DNA of 63,550 bases from Faecalibacterium longum CLA-AA-H243 (GTDB lineage Bacteria; Bacillota; Clostridia; Oscillospirales; Ruminococcaceae), in NCBI RefSeq assembly GCF_020687245.1, contig NZ_JAJEQG010000013.1, positions 1 to 63,550 on the forward strand, in the 5' to 3' direction. The translations under genes and the position numbers were made by a program. The stretch's first letter is position 1; each line of letters begins with the position of its first letter. A model generated the notes under the pieces. The model ran no database searches. It worked only from the letters and a program-made list of their open reading frames with translations, and was not told where the DNA came from. Shown here in pieces: positions 52,131 to 60,253 of the stretch.

Positions 52131-53000
52131 ATGAAGGGACGTATGCGGCCCTATCTGCCGGAGCTGACCATCCGGGATTACAACACCTATCAGTGGTATC
52201 AGCGCGGCGTCCGCCGCCAGCTCTACACCACCTATGGGCTGTATTCCTGCTATGGTCTGCGCTACAACGGCGTCCTGTTCGCGGTACTGGCCGACAGTCT
52301 GGCGGGCCGTCCGGCCACCTGTAAGCGGATGCGGGAGCCGGGTACGCTGGTCTGGCGGCAGATGATGTGCCAGACCCAGGGCATCCGGCTGGCCGCACAG
52401 GTGGAAGTCCTGCTGAGCTGGCACCGCATCCAGGATGCCCAGTGGGCCGACCTGCCCTTCTATAAAAAGGCACGGCGGGTGGTGGACACCGTCCTGCTGC
52501 GGCGAGCCTACCGGAAGGCCGCCGCTGAGAACCCGGCACTGGAGCGCATCTTCGTACAGGAGCGGGACCAGGCCAACGTCCAGATGACCCTGAACGCCAA
52601 GAACTATCTGCTGGCCGCAGAGCCGAAGGGCAACCTCTACGGCGCGCTCTACTCGGTGCTGGCCACCGACGACCCCAATCAGCGCAAAAGTATGCACTAC
52701 ATCGGCAGCTGCATCGGCCGGGCCGCTTATCTGCTGGACAAAGCGGAGAGCTTTTCCCGGGACAAAGATAAGGGCCGCTACAACGTCTTCCTCGTCAACG
52801 GCATCAACGACAGGAACGCCGCCCGGGAAAACGCCCGGCGGCAGGCCCTCGCTGCGGTCAACGACCTCGTCCGCGCCTACGGGATGCTGGACGTCAAGCT
52901 CAACCGCACCCTGCTGGACAACATCATGATCTTGGGCCTCCGTCACGCCATCGAGCCGCTGGACGTTGAGAGCCAGCCGGTACAATGGGAGCTGCCATGA
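52131..53000 (+). CDS. DUF5685-like protein lacking the usual cysteines
   Basis: A 289-residue protein whose start (RMRPYLPELTIRDYNTYQ) and C-terminal DKDKGRYNVFLVNGI follow DUF5685. In that family the YCGLC cysteine pair and a later cysteine-rich HPxxKR segment are expected; here the first reads YQRGVRR and the second is not preserved, so a metal or redox site appears to be lost. The start is placed at 52131, eight bases after AAAGG. It overlaps the membrane-protein gene by four bases. Role unknown. Confidence 0.7.
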   Translation: MKGRMRPYLPELTIRDYNTYQWYQRGVRRQLYTTYGLYSCYGLRYNGVLFAVLADSLAGRPATCKRMREPGTLVWRQMMCQTQGIRLAAQVEVLLSWHRIQDAQWADLPFYKKARRVVDTVLLRRAYRKAAAENPALERIFVQERDQANVQMTLNAKNYLLAAEPKGNLYGALYSVLATDDPNQRKSMHYIGSCIGRAAYLLDKAESFSRDKDKGRYNVFLVNGINDRNAARENARRQALAAVNDLVRAYGMLDVKLNRTLLDNIMILGLRHAIEPLDVESQPVQWELP

Positions 53001-53554
53001 AGGGACGCAAAAGTAAAAGCTGGGCCATGGCCTACTGCGGCATGGCCGCAGCGCTCAGCGTGGTCCTGATGCTGCTGGGGGCTGTGTTTCCCATTGCGAT
53101 GTTCATCGCTCCGGCGGTGGCCAGCTTTCTCATCGCCACAGTCTGCGTGGAGTGCGGGAAGACCATGGCTCTGACGGCCTATGGCGCGGTGAGCCTGTTG
53201 AGTCTGCTCTTCGTGCCGGACAAGGAAGTGGCTCTCACCTTTGTGTTCCTGCTGGGGTACTATCCGTTGGCAAAGCCTTATTTCGAGCGGATACGCCCGG
53301 CCCTGCTGCGGGCTGTTTGCAAGCTGCTGCTCTGCAACGGCGGGATCCTGGCGATGTACGGGCTGGTGCTGCTGCTGGTCCCGGCGGGCAGCATCGCCGA
53401 AGAGCTGCGCACTACGGCGCTGGCCGTCTCGCTGGTGACGCTGGCCATGGGCAATACAGCCTTCCTGCTCTATGACCGGGCGCTCCACAATATGCTGATG
53501 CTCTATAAAGTGGTCTGGCAGCCGAGGCTCCACAAAATGTTGAGCGTCCATTGA
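52997..53554 (+). CDS. Hypothetical integral membrane protein
   Basis: A 185-residue protein with about five hydrophobic segments and a basic first ten residues (MKGRKSKSW). It is not a family I recognise with confidence; the size and topology resemble ECF transporter S subunits, but no motif proves it. Its ATG overlaps the previous stop codon (ATGA), so it is translated together with the DUF5685-like gene. A promoter for the glmS leader overlaps its stop codon. Confidence 0.7.
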   Translation: MKGRKSKSWAMAYCGMAAALSVVLMLLGAVFPIAMFIAPAVASFLIATVCVECGKTMALTAYGAVSLLSLLFVPDKEVALTFVFLLGYYPLAKPYFERIRPALLRAVCKLLLCNGGILAMYGLVLLLVPAGSIAEELRTTALAVSLVTLAMGNTAFLLYDRALHNMLMLYKVVWQPRLHKMLSVH

Positions 53555-53579
53555 CGGATGTGGGACTTTGTGATACAAT
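53551..53579 (+). promoter_or_regulatory. Promoter upstream of the glmS ribozyme
   Basis: TTGACG (53551-53556), 17 bases, TACAAT (53574-53579). A terminator hairpin follows only 28 bases later, ahead of the ribozyme. Confidence 0.6.
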
Positions 53580-53606
53580 ACCGCTGACCTTTTCCGTCGG
53601 CTTCTG

Positions 53607-53636
53607 ACAGCTCCGAAAGGAGCTGTTTTTGTTTTC
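53607..53636 (+). terminator. Terminator-like hairpin before the glmS ribozyme
   Basis: Stem ACAGCTCC-GAAA-GGAGCTGT, then TTTTTG TTTT. It may end the upstream operon or attenuate the glmS transcript. Confidence 0.75.
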
Positions 53637-53691
53637 AGGAAGGCGGCGGAAAGAGCAGAAAGAGGGGATAAACGACTTCAGTTGACGAAAA

Positions 53692-53850
53692 AGCGCCGGG
53701 CCACGCGGGTGACAGCCGTGAGGGTGACGAGGAGAGGGATCATCGAAAGTTTCGGCGGGTGTTCCTCCGGTTGAAACGGGAGCGATAGCTTCCAGGGCTT
53801 ATACCAGCCGCAGAGAAGGGCAAAAAACGGCAGCAATACCGCAACAGAAT
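53692..53850 (+). ncRNA. glmS ribozyme
   Basis: Self-cleaving riboswitch activated by glucosamine-6-phosphate, which lowers glmS mRNA when the product is abundant. The cleavage-site core AGCGCC is at 53692-53697 (cleavage before G53693). Downstream are the conserved GTGACGAGGA, ATCGA and TTCGGCGGGTG...CCTCCGG blocks of the catalytic core. The position about 100 bases before glmS is right. The 3' boundary is approximate. Confidence 0.9.
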
Positions 53851-53948
53851 CCTTTCAAAGAAAGCCATACAAGAACATAGACTGATCGTAAGAGGCTGAC
53901 AGCCGCCGTGTGCGTTCGCGCCGTGCTGTCGGCATGGAGGTGTTTTGT

Positions 53949-55781
53949 ATGTGTGGCATCGTAGGTTATTCGGGTAAGCGCAGCGCTCAGGAAGTGCTGC
54001 TGAACGGTCTGGAAAAGCTGGAATACCGCGGCTATGACTCCGCCGGCGTCGCGCTGGCGCTGGAAGGCGGCATCCACGTCGTCAAGAGCAAGGGCCGGCT
54101 GGAAGTGCTCCGCCGCAAGCTGGAGGCAGAAAACCTGCCCGAGAGCTTCTGCGGCATCGGACACACCCGCTGGGCCACCCACGGCGAGCCCAGCGACGTC
54201 AACAGCCATCCCCACTCCACCCCCCGCGTGAGCATCGTCCACAACGGCATCATCGAGAACTACGGCCCTTTGAAGGCCGACCTGATGGCCAAGGGCGTCA
54301 CCTTTGAGAGCGAGACGGACACCGAAGTACTGGTCAAGCTCATCGACTACTTCTGCTGCGCCCAGCCCAAGCAGAGCCCTCTGGCAGCCCTGCGGGAGGC
54401 GCTGGCGATGGTGCGGGGCAGCTATGCGCTGGGCGTGCTGTTCCGGGAAGAGCCGGACACCATCTACGCCGTCAAGAAGGAGAGTCCCCTCATTGTGGGC
54501 TGGGGCGAGGGCGAGAACTTCGTGGCCTCCGATATTCCGGCCCTGCTCAAGTATACCCGCCGCTACAGCGTCCTCGAGGAGGGCGACATGGCGGTGGTCA
54601 AGGCCGACGGCATCCGGTTCTACGACGCCTTCGGCAAGCCGGTGGAGCGGGAAGTGCTGACCGCCGACTGGGACGAAGAAGCCGCTGAGAAGGGCGGCTA
54701 CCCCCACTTCATGCTGAAAGAGATCCATGAGCAGCCTGCCGCGATCACGGCCACCGTCAGCCCCCGCGTGGAGAACGGTATGCCCGACCTCCGCATCCCG
54801 GAACTGAGCGATGAGAAGCTGCGCAGCATCAAGAACATCCACCTCGTGGCCTGCGGCACGGCCATGCACGCCGGTATGGTGGGCAAGACTGCCATCGAGC
54901 GGCTGGCCCGGGTCCCTGCCGAGGTGGACATCGCCAGCGAGTTCCGCTATCGTGACCCCATCCTCGACCCCGACGACCTCGTCATCATCATCAGCCAGTC
55001 GGGCGAGACCAGCGACACGCTGGCTGCCCTCCGCCTCGCCAAGAGCAGGGGCGTGCCGGTGCTGGCTGTCGTCAATGTGGTAGGCAGCTCCATCGCCCGC
55101 GCAGCGGACTACGTCCTCTACACCTACGCCGGCCCGGAGATCGCCGTGGCGTCCACCAAAGCCTATATGGTGCAGCTCTGCACCCTCTACCTCTTCGCGT
55201 TCCGTCTGGCCTACGCCAGAGGCCGTCTGAGCGAGGCAGAGACCCGCCGCCTGACCGCCGAGCTGCTCCGCGCCGGTGAGGTCATCCAGCCTCGTCTGGC
55301 CGACTGTGAGCAGATAAAGTACCTCGCCAGCCGCTTCGTCAACACCCAGAGCTGCTTCTTCATCGGGCGCGGCTTCGACTACGCCCTCTCACTGGAAGGC
55401 AGCCTGAAGCTCAAGGAGATCAGCTACGTCCACTCGGACGCCTACGCTGCCGGTGAGCTCAAGCACGGTACCATCAGCCTCATCACCGACGGTGTGCCGG
55501 TCATCGCGCTGGCCACCCAGAAGCAGGTGTACGAAAAGACCATCTCCAACGCCAAGGAGACCAAGAGCCGCGGTGCGAGGGTCATCCTCTTCACGACGAA
55601 GGACGTTGTCGTCCCGGAGGGCGTGGCGGACTATGTGGTACGTCTGGACGACTATGACGAGCTGCTGATGCCCCTGCAGCTCATCGTGCCGCTGCAGCTG
55701 TTCGCCTACTATATGGCCGTCCTGCGCGGCTGTGACGTCGATAAGCCCCGCAATCTGGCCAAGAGCGTGACAGTGGAGTAA
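53949..55781 (+). CDS. glmS: Glutamine-fructose-6-phosphate aminotransferase
   Basis: First step of UDP-GlcNAc synthesis. The 610 residues begin with the catalytic Cys2 (MCGIVGYSG), followed by the glutaminase domain (GHTRWATHG, EIVHNGII-like SIVHNGIIENY) and two SIS isomerase domains (VACGTAMHAG, ISQSGETSDTLAALR). C-terminal KSVTVE is typical. Start 53949 with TGGAGG. Controlled by the ribozyme in its leader and ended by a strong bidirectional terminator. Confidence 0.97.
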   Translation: MCGIVGYSGKRSAQEVLLNGLEKLEYRGYDSAGVALALEGGIHVVKSKGRLEVLRRKLEAENLPESFCGIGHTRWATHGEPSDVNSHPHSTPRVSIVHNGIIENYGPLKADLMAKGVTFESETDTEVLVKLIDYFCCAQPKQSPLAALREALAMVRGSYALGVLFREEPDTIYAVKKESPLIVGWGEGENFVASDIPALLKYTRRYSVLEEGDMAVVKADGIRFYDAFGKPVEREVLTADWDEEAAEKGGYPHFMLKEIHEQPAAITATVSPRVENGMPDLRIPELSDEKLRSIKNIHLVACGTAMHAGMVGKTAIERLARVPAEVDIASEFRYRDPILDPDDLVIIISQSGETSDTLAALRLAKSRGVPVLAVVNVVGSSIARAADYVLYTYAGPEIAVASTKAYMVQLCTLYLFAFRLAYARGRLSEAETRRLTAELLRAGEVIQPRLADCEQIKYLASRFVNTQSCFFIGRGFDYALSLEGSLKLKEISYVHSDAYAAGELKHGTISLITDGVPVIALATQKQVYEKTISNAKETKSRGARVILFTTKDVVVPEGVADYVVRLDDYDELLMPLQLIVPLQLFAYYMAVLRGCDVDKPRNLAKSVTVE

Positions 55782-55787
55782 ATAGAA

Positions 55788-55830
55788 CAAAAAAGGAAAG
55801 CCTCCCCGGCTGGGGAGGCTTTCCTTTTTA
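55788..55830. terminator. Bidirectional terminator between glmS and the BIG2 gene
   Basis: Long stem with AGGAAAGCCTCCCC paired to GGGGAGGCTTTCCT around GGCT, A-run left and T-run right. It also insulates the minus-strand MAM-associated genes. Confidence 0.9.
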
Positions 55831-55846
55831 TCTAAGATTCAGAGAG

Positions 55847-57322
55847 TTACCAGAACCAATAGCGTTTCTTGATGACGATGTAGGCAATGATGATGCCCAC
55901 GATGACCACAAGGCCCGCGATGAAGAAGGTCATGTCCACATGGGCGAAGCGGAGATTCTGGGTGGTCAGCAGGTATTCGCCCGCCGTGTCCGCCTCGAGG
56001 ACATTATCCTTGTAGCTGTTGAGGAACTGCCACTTGCCCTTGACGGCATTGTGCAGGTAGACGCGGGTGTAGGCGGCGTTGTCGCCGGTCATCTCGACCT
56101 GAACGACGCCCGGCAGAGCCTCGCCGCCGTTGAGGGTGAAGGTGACGCCATACTCAGAGGGGGCAAAGCTCAGGGCTGTGCTCACCTGCGCGGAGGTGCT
56201 CTTTACATCGCGGCCCGCGATGCGGATGGTGTAGTTATCGGCCTCGACCACGAGGGTCTTGCCGTTCAGACGGAGGGCATTCAGCATCTCGCCGGTGATG
56301 GTGGGGACCTCGCGCTGTGCGAAGGTCACTTCGTCGGTGCCGTCGGCCTCGATGGCCTCCACGACGGGGTCGGTGATGACCTCACCGTTGCTGCCGTCAG
56401 TGCTGCCGCCGCCATTGCCGGAGCTGGAAGCATTCCGGTTGACGATGACCGTCACCGAAGCGGACGCCGTGCCGTTGGAGACGACGATGGAGGTCGCGCC
56501 CGTACCCACGGCAGTGATGACGCCCTTGGCGCTCACAGTGGCCACCTTGGTGTCATTGGACTTGAAGGTGAGGGACTGGGAGGCGGAAGACGGGGTCACT
56601 TTGCCGGTGATGGTGCGGCTGGCACCCGGTTTGAGGACGACATAGCTCGTGTTCAGGTCGATGGACTGACGGTCTACGCCGCTGTTGACGACCTTGACAG
56701 TGGCCGATGCGCTCACATCGCCGCAGGTGGCGGTGATGGTGGCGGTGCCGGGGGCGACACCGGTGACTTTGCCGAAGTTGTTGACGGTAGCCACAGCGGG
56801 ATCCGAGGAGCTGAGGCTCACGCTGGCGTAATTCGATGCGCTGGAAGGCAGCACGCCCAGCGACAGGGAAGTGGTCTCGCCGACAGCGATGGTGCTGGAG
56901 GCCAGCGTGATGTCCATCTCCTTGACGATCATGGATTCATCCAGCTCGGTGGTGATGGTGTAGACACAGCTCACGCCGTCTGCGCTGGCGATGACCTGCG
57001 CCGTGCCGACGCCCACCGCCTGCGCCACGCCCTCAGACGTCACGTTCACGATGGTGCTGTCGTTGGACATAAAAGTTACCGTGGCATTGCGTGCGGCCTT
57101 TGCGGGCAGAATGACCGGTGAGAGCTGCTGCTGCGTCCCTACCGTCATGGTGGAGGCGTAGCTGCCGGTCTCGACGCTCTCCACAGCCGCAGCGGACCAG
57201 GGCAGAGAGAGGGCAGCGGCCGCGTTCAGGGGACCGGCTGCAGAGGCCGGAAGCGCAGCGCCGGCGGCCAGCAGGCCCAGCAGAGCGGTGCTCACGGCCA
57301 GCATTTTCAGGTTCAGTTTCAT
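55847..57322 (-). CDS. Secreted, membrane-anchored BIG2-domain protein
   Basis: A 491-residue surface protein: signal peptide (about 1-28, ending ALPASAA), about three bacterial Ig-like BIG2 domains (about 50-300, each with a V-x-A-V/T-G-x-G-T strand such as AVGVGTAQVIA and VTGVAPGTATITA), a Ser/Gly linker, a further beta-rich region and a C-terminal membrane segment (about 463-483) ending in KKRYWFW. No sortase motif is seen. Start 57322 behind AGAGGT. It is last in the order GyrI-like, HlyD-like, BIG2, 34 bases after HlyD. It may be the surface-exposed part of an export or adhesion complex. Confidence 0.88.
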   Translation of the reverse strand: MKLNLKMLAVSTALLGLLAAGAALPASAAGPLNAAAALSLPWSAAAVESVETGSYASTMTVGTQQQLSPVILPAKAARNATVTFMSNDSTIVNVTSEGVAQAVGVGTAQVIASADGVSCVYTITTELDESMIVKEMDITLASSTIAVGETTSLSLGVLPSSASNYASVSLSSSDPAVATVNNFGKVTGVAPGTATITATCGDVSASATVKVVNSGVDRQSIDLNTSYVVLKPGASRTITGKVTPSSASQSLTFKSNDTKVATVSAKGVITAVGTGATSIVVSNGTASASVTVIVNRNASSSGNGGGSTDGSNGEVITDPVVEAIEADGTDEVTFAQREVPTITGEMLNALRLNGKTLVVEADNYTIRIAGRDVKSTSAQVSTALSFAPSEYGVTFTLNGGEALPGVVQVEMTGDNAAYTRVYLHNAVKGKWQFLNSYKDNVLEADTAGEYLLTTQNLRFAHVDMTFFIAGLVVIVGIIIAYIVIKKRYWFW

Positions 57323-57356
57323 TCTTTCGTACCTCTTTGGGCGTTGATGTGAGCGC

Positions 57357-58469
57357 TTAGCGGAACAGAACGCCCAGAGCTTCCATCGCGTATTCGAAAT
57401 AGGTCAGCTTGTCGTACTCCACGCGGGCGGTGACGCTCATACCGTTGGACAGATCGACCTTATCGCCGCTGTTGCTGATGACGTAGGTGCTGTCCGGGGT
57501 GATGGTCATTTTGTAGTAGGAGCCGGAGGAGCTGGCGGTCACATCGCTGTCGATGGAGGTCACGGTGCCGGTCAGGGTGCCGTAGGAATACTCCGACAGG
57601 CCGGTGATGGCGATCTTGCAGGGGTCGCCCACATGGAGCAGCGGCCGGTCGCTGAGGGTGACGTAAGCCACCACCTCGAGGTCGCTGTTCTCGCTGGCGA
57701 CGGTGGCCAGCGGGGTGCCGGCGCTGAGCACCATGCCCACCTTATAGGGCGTGTCCATGTGGATGACGCCGGAGGTGGGAGCATAGATGTAGTAGTCGTT
57801 GGCGCCGGTGCTCAGGGCGTCCATCTGGCTCTGCAGATTGTCGATGTTGCTCTGCACACTGGTCAGGCTGGCGGAGATCGACTGCAGGGTAGAGTAATAC
57901 AGGGCCTCCACCTCGCTCTGGTTCTGCTCCATCAGGGCCTTGATCTGCTCATCGGAGTAGCCTGCGGCCTGATAGGGCGAGGCGTCGAAAGCCTTCTGGG
58001 CAACCTGGCTCTTGTAGGTCTCGTACTGGTAGTAGTAGGGCTGGTCGTCAATGTCCGTCTCGCTGAAGTAGTTCTTGTCGTCCTGAATGGACTTGACCAG
58101 CTTCTCGTATTGGCTCTTCTGCTTTTTGTAGATGTCCAGCTGGCTCTGGATGCTGTCCTGCTGCATGTCGAGGTCGGTGCTCTTGATGTGAGCGATGAGG
58201 TCGCCCTCATTGACGTAGGTACCCTCGGCGATGTTCAGCTCGGTGATGGAGCCGGAGTAGCTGGACATGATGTAGGTCTTGTTGGCGGCCTGCACCGAGC
58301 CGCTGGACTGACTGACGTAGGTGCGGTAGTTTTTTGTGCTCCACACCACGAGGAAGAGGATGAGGGCAGCCGTCAGGAGAATGAGCGCGTAGCCAAAAGG
58401 CGGCAGCTTTTTCTCCATCATGATGCGGCGGTCCTGCAGCTCGTTGATGTCGCGGATGGTCGTCGTCAT
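57357..58469 (-). CDS. HlyD-family membrane-fusion adaptor
   Basis: A 370-residue adaptor with a cytoplasmic N-terminus, one membrane segment (about 27-47), a biotinyl-lipoyl-like part (GSITELNIAEGTYVNEGDLI), a long coiled coil (about 95-225) and the second lipoyl half with IYAPTSGVIHMDTPYKVGMV. Such adaptors accompany peptidase-containing ABC exporters in some Gram-positive bacteriocin systems (LcnD-like). Its ATG at 58469 lies one base after the stop of the GyrI-like gene, indicating coupling. It is the best candidate partner of the PCAT at 60314. Confidence 0.9.
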   Translation of the reverse strand: MTTTIRDINELQDRRIMMEKKLPPFGYALILLTAALILFLVVWSTKNYRTYVSQSSGSVQAANKTYIMSSYSGSITELNIAEGTYVNEGDLIAHIKSTDLDMQQDSIQSQLDIYKKQKSQYEKLVKSIQDDKNYFSETDIDDQPYYYQYETYKSQVAQKAFDASPYQAAGYSDEQIKALMEQNQSEVEALYYSTLQSISASLTSVQSNIDNLQSQMDALSTGANDYYIYAPTSGVIHMDTPYKVGMVLSAGTPLATVASENSDLEVVAYVTLSDRPLLHVGDPCKIAITGLSEYSYGTLTGTVTSIDSDVTASSSGSYYKMTITPDSTYVISNSGDKVDLSNGMSVTARVEYDKLTYFEYAMEALGVLFR

Positions 58470-58470
58470 A

Positions 58471-58926
58471 TTACTTTGTCTCCATAAAGGTATCCACAAC
58501 GCCCTCGTCATCATCCTGATTGACGAAGATGGTGTAGACAGTGCCGGTCAGCTCGAGCTCGTGCTCAAAAGCCATGATGTTCAGCTTCTGGGAGGCAAGG
58601 CCGCTCTGGCTCATGGGTCCGACGTAGTGGGCGTACAGGCAGTTGCGCACGCGGAGCACAGCGTCCATGGAGTAGCCGGCCTCCATGCGGGGGATGAGCT
58701 GGGTGGCCTGCTGCATCATATAGACTTCGGGCTGGGGGTTGGGGCCGGCGGGCAGTTTGATGCACTGCACAAGGGGGCCGAGGGGCTGTGCGCCGTTGCT
58801 TTTGATAAAGTTGTGCATCTGGGTCAGCACGATCTGCATATTGTTGAACTCTTCGGGCTGGATGCGGCGGCTGACCACATTGGTCAGCTTGAGGGTCTTG
58901 TTTTCTGCGGTCTGGATCTCTCTCAT
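58471..58926 (-). CDS. GyrI-like small-molecule-binding domain protein
   Basis: A 151-residue stand-alone domain related to the effector-binding part of AraC-type regulators and GyrI: pattern LTNVVSRRIQPEEFNNMQIV at the start, GAQPLGPLVQCI in the middle and a C-terminal VYTIFVNQDDDEGVVDTFME. It has no DNA-binding domain. Start 58926 with AGGTGG. It is tightly coupled to the HlyD-like gene, so a role in export or in sensing its state is likely, but the ligand is unknown. Confidence 0.75.
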   Translation of the reverse strand: MREIQTAENKTLKLTNVVSRRIQPEEFNNMQIVLTQMHNFIKSNGAQPLGPLVQCIKLPAGPNPQPEVYMMQQATQLIPRMEAGYSMDAVLRVRNCLYAHYVGPMSQSGLASQKLNIMAFEHELELTGTVYTIFVNQDDDEGVVDTFMETK

Positions 58927-58960
58927 GATTTTATACCACCTGTTCTTGGTTTCATTGCTT

Positions 58961-58985
58961 GTAATAGGCAATGGTAAAATGTAAC
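58961..58985 (+). repeat. Left inverted end of the DUF559 cassette
   Basis: GTAATAGGCAATGGTAAAAT and five more bases; 20 of 25 positions match the reverse complement of 59588-59612. It lies 3 bases from the DUF559 stop codon. Confidence 0.6.
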
Positions 58986-58988
58986 GTA

Positions 58989-59366
58989 TCACTCTACTGT
59001 GTTAAGACGCTGTTGAATCGTGCGGTCGATTTGAGTGCAAACCGCTTCAAATTGCCGATTTACTTCGCGGTTGGAAAACCGCAGTACCTCAATTCCATAC
59101 TGCTCAATGATGCAGCTTCGTTCGTGGTCGTAAAGCTGTCCCTGTTCTGTATAGTGTTGAGAACCGTCCAACTCAATGACCAGTTTCGCTTCTGCGCAAT
59201 AAAAGTCAACGATAAAAAATTCTATCACACGCTGTTTATAGATTTTTATCGGATAATCACGCAGAAAACCAAACCAGAGCTTACGCTCCTGCGGGGTCAT
59301 CTCGTGGCGCAAATGCTTTGCACGAGAATTTAAGCGGCGGTCATAGGGCAGATTATGTACAGGCAT
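58989..59366 (-). CDS. DUF559 endonuclease-like protein
   Basis: A 125-residue protein of the DUF559 family, related to very-short-patch-repair and other PD-(D/E)XK nucleases. It has the family start with LRHEMTPQERKLWFGFLRD and the core FIVDFYCAEAKLVIELDGSQ. The acidic residues of the nuclease fold (D in VDFYC, E and D in VIELDG) are present. Start 59366 behind AGGAGA. It lies inside a 652-base segment with imperfect inverted ends, next to a full dispersed repeat, so it looks inserted between the MAM/PCAT genes and the GyrI-HlyD-BIG2 genes. Confidence 0.88.
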   Translation of the reverse strand: MPVHNLPYDRRLNSRAKHLRHEMTPQERKLWFGFLRDYPIKIYKQRVIEFFIVDFYCAEAKLVIELDGSQHYTEQGQLYDHERSCIIEQYGIEVLRFSNREVNRQFEAVCTQIDRTIQQRLNTVE

Positions 59367-59428
59367 ACAGCGTCTCCTGTTTCGCTATGGCCGAAAGTCA
59401 GTGGCTTGCGGTCAGGCTGTCCTTTGTC

Positions 59429-59561
59429 CAACCTCTCAGTCTGCTTCGCAGACAGCTCCCCTGGTAGGGGAGCCTCTGGCGAGGAGGCAAAGCTTTGCGG
59501 AATGCCAAAGCCTCCCCTCGTTAGGGGAGGTGGCACGGCGTCAGCCGTGACGGAGAGGTTG
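59429..59561. repeat. Full copy of the dispersed palindromic repeat (inverted)
   Basis: 133 bases, ends CAACCTCTC / GAGAGGTTG, opposite orientation to the copy at 48440. It contains the same hairpin series, including CTCCCCT/AGGGGAG and CCTCCCCT/AGGGGAGG. Bases 59367-59428 and 59562-59655 carry no gene; open frames here read through the repeat only. Confidence 0.85.
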
Positions 59562-59587
59562 AGTCCAGCAGAGGCGTTTCGGGTAAG

Positions 59588-59612
59588 TCTACATCTTGCC
59601 ATTACCTATTAC
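59588..59612 (-). repeat. Right inverted end of the DUF559 cassette
   Basis: Reverse complement begins GTAATAGGTAATGGCAAGAT and matches 58961-58985 at 20 of 25 positions; four of the five differences are transitions. Confidence 0.6.
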
Positions 59613-59655
59613 TATATCAAAGTAATAAGTCCAAATTGTAAACTTCGAAATAACT

Positions 59656-59703
59656 TAATAAAAAAATAAGGTATGCCCGGAGGCAGGTGCCTCCGGGCAT
59701 ACC
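59656..59703 (-). terminator. Terminator after mam-like 1
   Basis: 16-base perfect stem GGTATGCCCGGAGGCA / TGCCTCCGGGCATACC (59670-59703) with T-rich run on the minus strand. Confidence 0.9.
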
Positions 59704-59776
59704 ATTACGAGGCATTATCATCCAGCGGCCCGAAAGCCACTAAACGAAATACACTTCAGATTTTAGGGGTTACTGA

Positions 59777-60199
59777 TTAGACACCAAGATTACCGTCTGC
59801 GTCGGTAATGCCGGAAACGGCGTCGTTGAAGCCGATCTTGGCAGGAGCGGTGCCCAGGGTGTAGACGACAGAAGCCATGCCCAGAGTACGCATGACCTTG
59901 TTGCCGAAGGTCATGTCGTCGCCATTGACATCACCGTAGATGTTCTTCTTCAGAGCGCCGTTGTCGCCGAAGATCTTGTTGTCATCGCCCCAGTTGCCGC
60001 TGAACATAACGCCCAGAGTGGAGTTGACAGTCTTCTGGAAGAAGGAGTTGCTGATCAGAGTGATCAGGTTGGTGTTGAACTGCTTGACGTTAGCAGCGCC
60101 CCAGACAGGAGCGGTGGTGTCAGCCAGGATGGAGAACAGGTCAGCGCCGCCGTAGACGACCTCAGAGTTAACAGCAGTAAAGTTTGCAGGCATCATCAT
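59777..60199 (-). CDS. MAM-like double-glycine-leader protein 1
   Basis: A 140-residue homologue of the microbial anti-inflammatory molecule (MAM) of F. prausnitzii, whose start as I recall is MMMPANYSVIAENEM with a later Gly-Gly. Here the leader is MMMPANFTAVNSEVVYGG (18 residues), followed by a 122-residue core with FNTNLITLISNSFFQKTVNS, MFSGNWGDDNKIFGD and TLGMASVVYTLGTAPAK. No cysteine and no signal peptide. The first ATG fits the AAGGGAG site 9 bases away. It follows the PCAT gene by 114 bases and ends at a strong terminator. Likely exported by PCAT after Gly-Gly cleavage; effects on host or other bacteria are inference from the family. Confidence 0.9.
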   Translation of the reverse strand: MMMPANFTAVNSEVVYGGADLFSILADTTAPVWGAANVKQFNTNLITLISNSFFQKTVNSTLGVMFSGNWGDDNKIFGDNGALKKNIYGDVNGDDMTFGNKVMRTLGMASVVYTLGTAPAKIGFNDAVSGITDADGNLGV

Positions 60200-60253
60200 A
60201 ATGAATTACTCCCTTCAAATGAATGAAAAACAAATTTAGTCGGCTCAGTTTCC

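Noticed and set aside
59330-59602. Small frame with PPLTRGGFGIPQSFA-like product
   Set aside because: It is a translation of the dispersed repeat itself, not a gene.
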